The notes under the pieces were generated by a model, which saw only the letters and a program-made list of their open reading frames with translations, did not search any database and was not told where the DNA came from. 45,852 nucleotides of DNA from an uncultured Parabacteroides sp. (GTDB taxonomy: Bacteria; Bacteroidota; Bacteroidia; Bacteroidales; Tannerellaceae): the NCBI GenBank assembly GCA_949298575.1, contig CASFXH010000020.1, positions 1-45,852 on the forward strand. The letters are read 5' to 3'. The translations under genes were made by a program, and so were the position numbers. Below, piece after piece: positions 17,607-26,136 of this stretch. The first letter of the stretch is position 1, and every line of letters begins with the position of its first letter.

Positions 17607-20021
17607 ATGGCTTGTCAATGTGATCCCCAAAAAGCGAAAGAGACCCATGAGCAATTCATTCGCTCAGTCGATGAGATCATCGAGCGGGTTGGCACCTCGA
17701 GACAAATGATCATTCCCCTCTTGCAAGCGTTGCAGGAGAAATTCAATTATTTGCCCGCCGAGGCGATCAAACGGGTTTATGAGAAAACGGAAATAGACCG
17801 GGCGCAACTCATCAGCGTCTCGACTTTCTATTCCCAATTCCGGCATATTCCCTTAGGCAAACATTTGATCAAGGTCTGCACCGGCACGGCATGCCACGTG
17901 AAAGGCGCCTCGAATGTCTATGACGCGTTTGTTCGGGAATTGAAAATAAAAGAAGGGAGTGTCACGACCGACGACAAGATGTTCTCGATCGAGAAAATCG
18001 CTTGCCTTGGTTGTTGTACTTTGGCGCCTGTTGTCCAAATCGACGAGAAGATTTACGGCCATGTCCAACCGGGACGTGTCAACGAGGTGGTGGAAGATTT
18101 CTTGGCGACTCTCCAAACCCAGAAGAAGGAAGAAGAGAAAAAAGCGAAACGCCGGGTATTGGGCGAAGTCCGCTTAGGGATGGGCTCCTGCTGCATGGCC
18201 AGCGGTTCCGCCGACATCTATAAAGAATTGCAAAAGGCCTCCAATGAATTAGGCATTGATGTGGACATCAAACCAGTTGGTTGCGTCGGCGTGTGCAATA
18301 AAGTCCCTTTGATCGATGTCGTCATGCCCGATGGGAATATCACTCGCTATCCTAACGTGAAAGCGAAAGAAATCAAAGAAATCCTGTATCATCATTTCAA
18401 GCCTGCCGGCCTGCTGAAACGTGTCCGGAACATGGTCCTCAACCACGTGGATACGTTCCATACGGACACGACTTGGGATAACGTGGTCTGGAAATCGAAG
18501 AACGAACGGGTGGGCATCATCAACAGTTTCTTGGCGGGGCAAAAGCATATCTCCACCGAAGGCTATGGTTTCTTGGGCCCCTTGAATATTGACGATTACC
18601 TTTCGCACGGAGGCTTTGACGGTTTAAAGAAGGCTTTAAGTGAAATGACGCCCCAAGAAGTCGTAAGAACCATCTTGGAAAGCGGGCTTCGAGGACGGGG
18701 CGGCGGCGGTTTCATGACCGGGAAAAAATGGGAAATTGTCGCTGGAGTCAATCAAAAAGAGAAATATGTCATCTGCAATGGCGACGAAGGCGATCCTGGC
18801 GCTTTCATGGATCGGATGATGCTCGAGTCATATCCTTTCCGGGTGATTGAAGGCATGATTACGGCTGCCTACGCGGTGGGCGCCAACCAAGGGATCTTTT
18901 ATATCCGTGCCGAATATCCGCTAGCTGTCGTCCGCATTCGCAAGGCGATCGAGATTTGCCGGGAGCACCATTTGGTTGGTGAGCATATCTTGGGCTCGGA
19001 TTTCTCTTTCGATATCTCGATATTCGAAGGGGCAGGCGCGTTTGTCTGTGGTGAGGAGACCGCCTTGATCGGGTCTATTGAAGGGAAACGAGGCTTCCCG
19101 AAGCAGCGCCCTCCTTATCCCGCCATTTCAGGCCTGAACGGCAAACCGACATTGGTGAACAATGTGGAAACGTTAAGTCAAATCTCTTACATCATCCGGA
19201 ATGGCGTACAGAAATACCGTGAAGTCGGGACGGAAGGCAGTAAAGGAACCAAGGTTTTCGCCTTGGCGGGAAAAGTCAAGCACGGCGGCTTGGTCGAAGT
19301 GCCCATGGGTGTCACCTTGAACCAAATCATCGAAGATATCGGTGGCGGTGTGGAAGGAGGGCAAAAATTGAAAGCGGTCCAGATCGGTGGCCCTTCGGGA
19401 GGATGTATCCCCGCGAGTTTATGTGACGTTCCGGTCGATTTTGACGCGCTCAACAAGATGGGCGCCATGATGGGATCGGGAGGTTTGGTCGTTTTGAGCG
19501 AAAGTGATTGTATGGTCGACGTGGCCCGTTATTTCTTAAGTTTCACGTGTGATCAATCGTGCGGGAAGTGTACTTTCTGTCGGGTTGGGATCCGCCGGAT
19601 GCTGGATCTGTTAAACAAGATCTGCTCAGGAAAAGCGGTCATGTCAGATATCGACAAGCTGGAAGAGTTGGCCCTGAACATCAAGAAAGCCTCTCTTTGC
19701 GGATTGGGAAAGACCGCGCCCAACCCTGTCCTTACCACCTTGAAATATTTCCGGAACGAATACGAGGATCACGTGAACGGGATTTGCCGGACGGGTACCT
19801 GCAAGGAGATGGTCAAGCTCGTCATCACCGACGATTGTGTGGGCTGTACGAAATGCGCGAAGTCTTGTCCCGTACAAGCCATCCCTTATACGCCCTACGA
19901 AGTTCATCACATCGACGTCAGCAAATGCGTCCTGTGTGGCCTTTGTATTAATGATTGCAGCTATAACGCGATAAAACGGGTGCCTTTAAAAGAACAAGCC
20001 ACCTCGAACAAAGGATTATAA
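17607..20021 (+). CDS. NuoE-NuoF fusion, NADH:acceptor iron-sulfur flavoprotein
   Basis: The 804-residue protein joins several electron-transfer domains. Residues 1-165 are a NuoE-like [2Fe-2S] thioredoxin fold (C91-x4-C96, C133-x3-C137). Residues about 188-265 are a second [2Fe-2S] thioredoxin-like domain (C194/C195, C226-x3-C230). From about 295 it is NuoF-like: RGRGGGGF (362-369) for NADH/FMN, then NGDEGDPGAFMDR, then the 4Fe-4S segment SCGKCTFCRVG. The C terminus adds two ferredoxin clusters (CVGCTKCAKSCP, CVLCGLCINDC). This is the layout of HydB/HndC-type diaphorase subunits of bifurcating hydrogenases and similar complexes. No hydrogenase catalytic subunit and no NuoB/C/D are present, so the electron acceptor must be something else, most simply the NapH-like membrane protein. 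Confidence 0.95.
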   Translation: MACQCDPQKAKETHEQFIRSVDEIIERVGTSRQMIIPLLQALQEKFNYLPAEAIKRVYEKTEIDRAQLISVSTFYSQFRHIPLGKHLIKVCTGTACHVKGASNVYDAFVRELKIKEGSVTTDDKMFSIEKIACLGCCTLAPVVQIDEKIYGHVQPGRVNEVVEDFLATLQTQKKEEEKKAKRRVLGEVRLGMGSCCMASGSADIYKELQKASNELGIDVDIKPVGCVGVCNKVPLIDVVMPDGNITRYPNVKAKEIKEILYHHFKPAGLLKRVRNMVLNHVDTFHTDTTWDNVVWKSKNERVGIINSFLAGQKHISTEGYGFLGPLNIDDYLSHGGFDGLKKALSEMTPQEVVRTILESGLRGRGGGGFMTGKKWEIVAGVNQKEKYVICNGDEGDPGAFMDRMMLESYPFRVIEGMITAAYAVGANQGIFYIRAEYPLAVVRIRKAIEICREHHLVGEHILGSDFSFDISIFEGAGAFVCGEETALIGSIEGKRGFPKQRPPYPAISGLNGKPTLVNNVETLSQISYIIRNGVQKYREVGTEGSKGTKVFALAGKVKHGGLVEVPMGVTLNQIIEDIGGGVEGGQKLKAVQIGGPSGGCIPASLCDVPVDFDALNKMGAMMGSGGLVVLSESDCMVDVARYFLSFTCDQSCGKCTFCRVGIRRMLDLLNKICSGKAVMSDIDKLEELALNIKKASLCGLGKTAPNPVLTTLKYFRNEYEDHVNGICRTGTCKEMVKLVITDDCVGCTKCAKSCPVQAIPYTPYEVHHIDVSKCVLCGLCINDCSYNAIKRVPLKEQATSNKGL

Positions 20022-20032
20022 AAAGAACAGCT

Positions 20033-20998
20033 ATGCGAATCATAATTAACAATAAAGAAATAGAAACCCTGGAGGGCGAGACCTTATTGGAAGCGGCTCG
20101 CCGGGCGGGCTTCAATGTCCCGTCTCTCTGCTACGCCAAGGAAGCGAAACATATCTCCTCGTGCATGGTCTGCGCCGTCAAGAATTGCCAGAATGGGCAG
20201 ATCATCCCGTCATGCACGACCTTGCCAACCGAAGGGATGCGTATCGACACGGAAAGCGAGGAGGTCAAGAAAGTCCAAACGCTCTCATTGGAATTGCTCC
20301 TGAGCGACCATCGGGCCGATTGCGAGGCGCCGTGCGTCATGGTTTGCCCCAAAGGGCTGGACATCGAACGGATGCTCCGTTATTACGACGAGGGAGAATT
20401 GGAGAAAGCTTATTCAGTCCTTGCCGAGGCATTCGACCTTCCTACTCTAGGATGCGACGATTGCAAGGCGCCGTGCGAGAAAGTCTGCCGCAGGGGAACG
20501 GTCGACAAGGGGGTCGAGATTCGATCCATCATCCGGACCGTGACCGAAAAGGCCCAACCCGCGACAGGCTTGACTGACGACGATCCGCGCCCTGACAAGA
20601 CAAGCTATCTCTCACGCCTTGGCCGCTTCACGCCCGAGGAGAAAGCTTATCTCAAAGCCCACGTGAAAGAGCCTTCTCGCTGCCTGCATTGCGCTTGCGG
20701 CGGAAAGACGAAATGCCAACTGCGGGCCCGGGCCACCGAGGTGGGCATCAAGCGTTCTCGCTACGACGCCACGGCCAACCAGCCCGCGGGTCATAAAATC
20801 CATGTCAACGGCCGTCTTTGGTTCGAACCGGCTAAATGTATCCGCTGCGGCCTTTGCGTTTACAATACGAACGATGGCTTTACTTTCAAGAACAGGGGCT
20901 TCGGCATGGAGGTGCTCATCCCCGACGAAAGCAAGACGCACGTCAACGAAAGCATCGCCCAATTATGCCCCACCGGCGCGCTTTATTTGAAAGGATAA
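20033..20998 (+). CDS. NuoG N-terminal-like iron-sulfur protein with GltD-type cluster domain
   Basis: The 321-residue protein starts with a [2Fe-2S] ferredoxin domain (C33, C44, C47, C61) as in NuoG and FeFe-hydrogenase N termini. A segment with DHRADCEAPC and VCPKGLDIERML, then CDDCKAPCEKVCRRG, follows; it resembles the double 4Fe-4S domain of GltD/NfnB-type enzymes. CLHCACGGKTKC and CIRCGLC with a distant CPTGAL add possible further cluster ligands. There is no molybdopterin or H-cluster domain, so it is an electron conduit rather than a catalytic subunit. It lies 11 bases after the NuoEF fusion and very likely forms a complex with it. Confidence 0.88.
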   Translation: MRIIINNKEIETLEGETLLEAARRAGFNVPSLCYAKEAKHISSCMVCAVKNCQNGQIIPSCTTLPTEGMRIDTESEEVKKVQTLSLELLLSDHRADCEAPCVMVCPKGLDIERMLRYYDEGELEKAYSVLAEAFDLPTLGCDDCKAPCEKVCRRGTVDKGVEIRSIIRTVTEKAQPATGLTDDDPRPDKTSYLSRLGRFTPEEKAYLKAHVKEPSRCLHCACGGKTKCQLRARATEVGIKRSRYDATANQPAGHKIHVNGRLWFEPAKCIRCGLCVYNTNDGFTFKNRGFGMEVLIPDESKTHVNESIAQLCPTGALYLKG

Positions 20999-20999
20999 G

Positions 21000-21129
21000 G
21001 TGAAGGGGATTCACTAGAGCTGGTGACAGGCCTTCACTAGAGCAGATGAAGAGCTTTCATTAGGTCAGATGAAGACCTTTCATTAGGTCGGATGAAGAGC
21101 TTTCATTAGGTCGGATGAAGAGCTTTCAT
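21000..21129. repeat. 23-bp hairpin array (six units)
   Basis: Hairpins begin at 21000, 21023, 21046, 21069, 21092 and 21115, exactly 23 bp apart. The last four have stems ATGAA/TTCAT around a five-base centre; the first reads GTGAA/TTCAC, so the outer pair changes from G:C to A:T on both arms. The second unit is slightly degenerate. The array fills most of the 184-bp gap between the NuoG-like gene and the propeller lipoprotein, both on the plus strand. Confidence 0.9.
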
Positions 21130-21182
21130 CAAAACGAGAAAGGAATATCAGGCATTATTCATTAAATATAAAACAAAGAAAG

Positions 21183-22337
21183 ATGAAAAGACTAATCATA
21201 GGATGCCTTGGCTTGCTGACCCTTTTGGCGGGTTGCGCGGGGCAAGGGGGAAAAGGCGGACAAGACGCCATGAGCTGGCCGCTCTTCCGGGGTAGCCCGA
21301 AGCTGAGTGGTTATACTACGCTGGAACTGCCCGACGAGGTGGAACTGAAGTGGAGCTACAAGACGGCGACACGTACCGTCTCGTCGCCCATCGTCCAGTC
21401 GGGCGTGACGTATTGGTGCGACAAGAAGGGGATTATTCATGGCGTGGACCTCACCAGCCAGGAAGTCTTCCGCTTCAACATGGATACGAATGTCGAAGCG
21501 ACGCCCATGATCGACGACTCGGTGCTCTACATCGGGCGCATCGACGGCTATCTGACGGCGATCTCATTGGCCGAGCAAGACTCCTTGTGGAACTTCGCGA
21601 CCGAAGGACAGATCTCCGCCTCGCCCAACGTGACGGACTTCGAAGGGAAACGAACCGTTGTCGTGGGAAGCTATGATAATTACCTCTATTGCGTCGACGC
21701 CGAGACGGGGAAAGAGCGGAATCGCTTCGAGTCGGGCTATTACATCAATGGTGCCGTCTCATTATGGAAAAACCACGTCATTTTCGGGGGATGCGACTCG
21801 TGGCTGCGCATTGTCGATTGCGTGACTGGCGTGTTGAAAGATTCCATTCTTCTCGATGCCTATATCCCCGCCTCGCCCGCCTCTTTTGGGCAATATTGTT
21901 ACGTGGGCGACTATTCGGGAAATATTTACGAGGTTGAACTATCGGTCGATGAGGGTTTTGTCAATATGCGTAAACTCGTGAAGTCCGATGAGGAGAACGG
22001 GTCGTTCGTCTCGGTGCCGGCGGTCGATTCGAAGCAACTTTACGCTCTCTCCGGCGATCGCTACCTGTATGCCGTCAACCGGATCGATGGCGAGCAGGCT
22101 TGGCGTTACCTCATGAAAGGGCAAACTGGCGAGAGTTCACCTGTCGTATGCGACGATAAGATCTTGGTCTGCACTAAAACGGGTATTGTTTCTATTCTTA
22201 ACGCCCAAAATGGAGAACTGTTATGGGAATACGATACAGGGGAACAGATCCTTGGCTCGCCCGCCATCATCCAAGATCACTTTTTCATATTAACCTCGAG
22301 AGGCACCTTGTTCTGTTTCGGGGAGAAAGGAGCATAG
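21183..22337 (+). CDS. PQQ-like beta-propeller lipoprotein
   Basis: The 384-residue protein has a lipoprotein signal (LLAGC, Cys18) followed by a Gly/Gln-rich linker. The rest is a BamB/PQQ-like propeller; blades are recognisable at DLTSQEVFRF, DAETGKERNRF, RIDGEQAWRYL and NAQNGELLWEYD. The opening motif WPLFRGSPKLSGYT is shared in kind with the two secreted propellers at the end of the locus. It is followed after two bases by the ABC ATPase gene. Such lipoproteins may act as adaptors for transport or electron-transfer complexes; a quinoprotein enzyme is less likely. Confidence 0.87.
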   Translation: MKRLIIGCLGLLTLLAGCAGQGGKGGQDAMSWPLFRGSPKLSGYTTLELPDEVELKWSYKTATRTVSSPIVQSGVTYWCDKKGIIHGVDLTSQEVFRFNMDTNVEATPMIDDSVLYIGRIDGYLTAISLAEQDSLWNFATEGQISASPNVTDFEGKRTVVVGSYDNYLYCVDAETGKERNRFESGYYINGAVSLWKNHVIFGGCDSWLRIVDCVTGVLKDSILLDAYIPASPASFGQYCYVGDYSGNIYEVELSVDEGFVNMRKLVKSDEENGSFVSVPAVDSKQLYALSGDRYLYAVNRIDGEQAWRYLMKGQTGESSPVVCDDKILVCTKTGIVSILNAQNGELLWEYDTGEQILGSPAIIQDHFFILTSRGTLFCFGEKGA

Positions 22338-22339
22338 CT

Positions 22340-23011
22340 ATGGCAATGATCGAACTGAAAGGAATCAAGAAGCATTTCCGGGATGGCGAGGATCGCTTGA
22401 ACGAAGTATTACGGGGAATTGACCTGGCCGTGGAACAAGGCGCTTTCATCGCGATAAAAGGCGCTTCCGGATCAGGGAAAACCACGTTGCTTTCCATCTT
22501 AGGCGCCCTGCTCAAGCCCGATAGTGGCGAATACCGGCTGGGGGGAGAGACCTTGTTTAAGGATACGGCCCATGATGCCCGCGTCCGGAACCAAATGATC
22601 GGCTTCGTTTTCCAAGACCATCGCCTTTTGGCGCAATATACCGTCTTGGAAAACATTCTCCTGCCGACTCTCGCTTACCAAAGCATGATCTCCAAAGCGC
22701 AAATCGACAGGGCTTTTGAATTGATGCGGTTAACGGGGATCGATACCTTGGCCGACCGCTACCCGTCCTATCTTTCCGGTGGCGAGTCGAGCCGTGTCGC
22801 CCTTTGTCGGGCTTTGGTGATGAATCCGCTTTTGGTTTTGGCCGACGAGCCGACTGGCCAGCTGGATGCGGACAACGCTCGTTTGATCGCTAGCTTACTC
22901 GCGGACATGAACCAAAAGATGGGCACCACGATTATCATGGTCACCCATTCCGACGAGATCTCCGCCTACGCGAAAACGATTCGAATCTTAGATAAAGGCT
23001 ATTTGCGATGA
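22340..23011 (+). CDS. ABC transporter ATPase, MacB/LolD type
   Basis: I start at ATG 22340, two bases after the previous stop; the open frame extends upstream into that gene. The 223-residue protein has Walker A (GASGSGKTT), the Q-loop region (VFQDHRLLAQYTVLENI), an LSGGESSRVALCRAL signature and Walker B (LVLADEPTGQLDADN), followed by the H-loop (MVTHS). The length and the AYQ/VFQDH context fit the LolD/MacB/FtsE subfamily, whose members couple to FtsX-type permeases. The stop overlaps the start of the permease gene. It likely powers transfer of a hydrophobic substrate or a mechanical step in the envelope rather than uptake. Confidence 0.95.
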   Translation: MAMIELKGIKKHFRDGEDRLNEVLRGIDLAVEQGAFIAIKGASGSGKTTLLSILGALLKPDSGEYRLGGETLFKDTAHDARVRNQMIGFVFQDHRLLAQYTVLENILLPTLAYQSMISKAQIDRAFELMRLTGIDTLADRYPSYLSGGESSRVALCRALVMNPLLVLADEPTGQLDADNARLIASLLADMNQKMGTTIIMVTHSDEISAYAKTIRILDKGYLR

Positions 23012-26000
23012 ACCATTGGCGACTGACATATCGAAATCTTATTCATTACGCCCGCTATTACCGGCTTATCGCGTTGGCCACGGTGATCGCGGTCGCCGTG
23101 ATTGTCGGTAGCTTGCTCATCGGGGATTCCGTTCGTACCACGTTGATCAATCGGGTGAACGAGCGCTTGGGCGATACGGAGACGGTCTTGTTCACGAGCT
23201 ATTCTTTTTTGGATGAAACCATCCTGGACAAGCCCGTGTTAAGCGATCCGGACGCGAAAGGTATCCTCTTCGTGGAGGGCTTTGTTTCCGAGGGAACCCG
23301 TCTTTTGCCCGTCACGATCTGGGGAATCGATCACGATTCCATTCGTGAAGGACAATTGAAAATGAATGAATCTTTAAGCCAAGAACTTTCCCGTAACCTT
23401 GGGGAAGATGTCGCGTTACGTTTACCCTCATCCGGGTTAATCCCATCTGGTTCCTTATTTGTGACCAAGAACTACACGACTAGCTTACGTTTGACCCACG
23501 CGGGCATCATGCCTATTTCGGAGGGCGGCAACTTAAGCCTGAAAAGCGACCAGACGCTTCCCTTCAATATTTTTGTCAATCGAAAGGAACTGGCCCATAC
23601 GCTCGGTTTGGATGGGAAAGTAAATGTTATCTTATTTAACCAGAAGATTGACGAAAAAGATCTCGCTTCTATTTGGGAACCTCAATATTCCGGGCTAAAA
23701 GTCCAACCTTACGCGGATGGAATAACTTTGCTTTCCGATCAAGTCTTCATTCCGGAGCGAGTCGTAGAAGCCATTAGTCGTCCTGAAAACGCGCCCAATC
23801 GGTTATTCTCTTATCTGGCCAATGCGATCACGAGTAAGAATGGCGCTATACCCTACTCTTTCGTTACCGCTTTGGATACCTTCGCGGGAAATAAACTCGA
23901 GACGAACGAGGCGATCCTATCGGATTATTCCGCTCATCGATTAGGTATTTCCGTAGGTGATTCTATTGATCTCACTTATTTCGTTTCCTCGGATTTCAAG
24001 GTGTTAAACGAGGAAAAGCGACGCTATATTGTCCGTGCGATCCTTCCCTTACGAACTTTTGTTGAAGACTCTTTGCTGAGTGCTGATTTTCCAGGTTTAT
24101 CCGATGTTGCCCGCTGTACGGATTGGGATAGCGATCTGCCAATCAATATGAACCTGATCACGGAAGAAGATGAAGCCTATTGGGAACGATACCGGAGTAC
24201 CCCGAAAATCCTGATCAGTTATGAGTCCATCAAGGATAGCTGGCAAAACGCTTATGGGAGCGCGACCGCTTTGCGTTTCGAAAAAGCAGTTGATCTCAGT
24301 CGCTTAAGCCCTTCCATGTTAGGCGTCAATCTTCTTTATCCTCGGGAAACAGGACTTTATGCGGCAACCAACAGTGTCGATTTCAGCGAACTTTTCCTCG
24401 CGTTAGGTTTTTTCATCATCGCTTCCGCCCTGCTCCTGATGTTGGCCCCTCTTTCCGAGATGTTCTATCAGCGCCGCTCAGAATGGCAATTGATGAACGC
24501 CTTAGGTTTCCCCGCGAAAAGAATGAGCGCGATGTTGTGGAAAGAAGTCACGCCAATCTTGCTCATAGCGACTCTTATCGGTATCGGTTTCGCGATTGTC
24601 TATACTTATTTGATCCTGGAATTATTGGGTGGCGCTTGGAGTGGCATCACCCGCACGCAAGGCTTTTCCTTAACCATTCAAGGTAAAGTCTTGATCGTGG
24701 GCCTTGTCGCCAGCTTATTGATTTTAGGCTCTTTGCTTGGCTACTTGATTTTCTCGGCATTCCGGTCAGGAAATCGATTGAGAGAGAAAAAGAATTGGTC
24801 AAGTAAAACCTGGTGTAGATTGGCGATAGGAGCGACTTTCATGTTATTATTGGTCTGGATCGTCGCTTGGCATTATTGGAGTACCGTGATCTCTTTCATC
24901 CTAGTGGGCGTTCTCTCTTTGGTTGCTGCCTATATTTGGGGAAATTTCCTGTTGATTATTCAAAGGGAAAAGAGAAAAAAGGTATTCAATGCCGCTGCCA
25001 TGCGCTGGGCCACCTTGTTCGCACGCCGGAAAGAAGTTCGTATCTCATTCTTGACTTTGGCTTTAGGCGTATTCACGGTTTTTTCTGTCGGATTGAATCG
25101 GCAAGGGTTTGGTGATTCCACTCAGTTGGGAAGCGGGACAGGGGGATTCTCGCTCTGGTGTGAGACTCAAGTACCTATTTACTATTCGCTCACGACCCAA
25201 GAGGGGCGTCATCGACTCTCTTTGGATGATTTACCCGACGATGCCCTGTTGCTTCAAGGTCTACGCTATAAGGCGGAAGAAGCGAGCTGCCTGAACTTGA
25301 ATAAGGTAACCCAGCCTTCCATGGTCGGCATGGATTTTGACGCATTGGCCAATTCCGGATTTCGAATCAAAGAAAGCTTGTTTGGGAAAGAAAACGGTTG
25401 GAAAGCCTTTCAATCCCCCAAAGATGATTTATATCCCGCGTTAGTCGACGAGACGGTCCTGATTTGGAATCTGGGTATGGAATTGGGCGATACGTTAAGT
25501 TACCAAATAGAACCCGGTCGGAATGTCCGGATCCTCTTGGCCGGTATCTTGGAAAATTCCGTCTTTCAAGGGCAAATCCTGATCGATCAAGATTTATTCA
25601 AATCGATCTGGCCCAAGTTGACCGGAAGTGATCTTTTCTTGGTCAAAACACGAGCGGACGAGATAGATGACACGCGAACACTGCTTTCACAAGCGTTGAG
25701 TGAATACGGTATCCGGGTAACAACCACCAGCGAACGCTTAGCCCAATTCTACGAGGTGACCGATACTTATCTGACCATCTTTATGGTGCTTGGTTCGCTG
25801 GGCCTGCTGGTCGGGTTGTTCTGTCTAGTCGTGACCATACGAAAAGAATTGCTAATGAGACAAACGGAGATTCAGCTATATTTCACGCAAGGCTTCCCGG
25901 AAAAGACGATCCGGACAATTTTGGTCCGTGAAAATCGTCTAGTGCCCTATTATGCCATCGTGATGGGAGTTATTTGCGCGATGATTGGAACGGGACGAAA

Positions 26001-26136
26001 CATTGCCCATGTCAGCTGGTCGATCTGGGTATTCTTAATCCTGGTCGTGGCCTTTTTCTTAGGGTGCGTATGGGGATTGGTAAACCGGGTGACCATCCGA
26101 GAGATTAATTCAGCGTTAAGGAGGAAAGCAAAATGA
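23008..26136 (+). CDS. FtsX/MacB-type ABC permease, large
   Basis: The 1042-residue protein has an N-terminal helix (LIALATVIAVAVIVGSLLIG), a periplasmic domain of about 400 residues, a hydrophobic block (about 465-670, several helices), a second helix near 690 (FLTLALGVFTVFSVGL), a second periplasmic region, and three C-terminal helices. This is a duplicated FtsX-domain architecture like that of large LolCE/YbbP-type permeases. It overlaps the ATPase gene upstream and the glycosyltransferase gene downstream by four bases each. Base composition is visibly more AT-rich than in the neighbouring propellers. An exporter or extractor of a lipid, perhaps the cyclised isoprenoid, is inferred from context only. 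Confidence 0.85.
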   Translation: MNHWRLTYRNLIHYARYYRLIALATVIAVAVIVGSLLIGDSVRTTLINRVNERLGDTETVLFTSYSFLDETILDKPVLSDPDAKGILFVEGFVSEGTRLLPVTIWGIDHDSIREGQLKMNESLSQELSRNLGEDVALRLPSSGLIPSGSLFVTKNYTTSLRLTHAGIMPISEGGNLSLKSDQTLPFNIFVNRKELAHTLGLDGKVNVILFNQKIDEKDLASIWEPQYSGLKVQPYADGITLLSDQVFIPERVVEAISRPENAPNRLFSYLANAITSKNGAIPYSFVTALDTFAGNKLETNEAILSDYSAHRLGISVGDSIDLTYFVSSDFKVLNEEKRRYIVRAILPLRTFVEDSLLSADFPGLSDVARCTDWDSDLPINMNLITEEDEAYWERYRSTPKILISYESIKDSWQNAYGSATALRFEKAVDLSRLSPSMLGVNLLYPRETGLYAATNSVDFSELFLALGFFIIASALLLMLAPLSEMFYQRRSEWQLMNALGFPAKRMSAMLWKEVTPILLIATLIGIGFAIVYTYLILELLGGAWSGITRTQGFSLTIQGKVLIVGLVASLLILGSLLGYLIFSAFRSGNRLREKKNWSSKTWCRLAIGATFMLLLVWIVAWHYWSTVISFILVGVLSLVAAYIWGNFLLIIQREKRKKVFNAAAMRWATLFARRKEVRISFLTLALGVFTVFSVGLNRQGFGDSTQLGSGTGGFSLWCETQVPIYYSLTTQEGRHRLSLDDLPDDALLLQGLRYKAEEASCLNLNKVTQPSMVGMDFDALANSGFRIKESLFGKENGWKAFQSPKDDLYPALVDETVLIWNLGMELGDTLSYQIEPGRNVRILLAGILENSVFQGQILIDQDLFKSIWPKLTGSDLFLVKTRADEIDDTRTLLSQALSEYGIRVTTTSERLAQFYEVTDTYLTIFMVLGSLGLLVGLFCLVVTIRKELLMRQTEIQLYFTQGFPEKTIRTILVRENRLVPYYAIVMGVICAMIGTGRNIAHVSWSIWVFLILVVAFFLGCVWGLVNRVTIREINSALRRKAK

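Noticed and set aside
17607-20998. Bifurcating FeFe hydrogenase operon
   Set aside because: The NuoEF and NuoG-like parts fit, but no H-cluster motifs or hydrogenase large subunit are encoded.
14509-26136. Nitrous oxide reductase (nos) cluster
   Set aside because: The NapH/NosR-like protein and an ABC pair suggested it, but NosZ, NosD and NosL are absent and the permease is of FtsX type.
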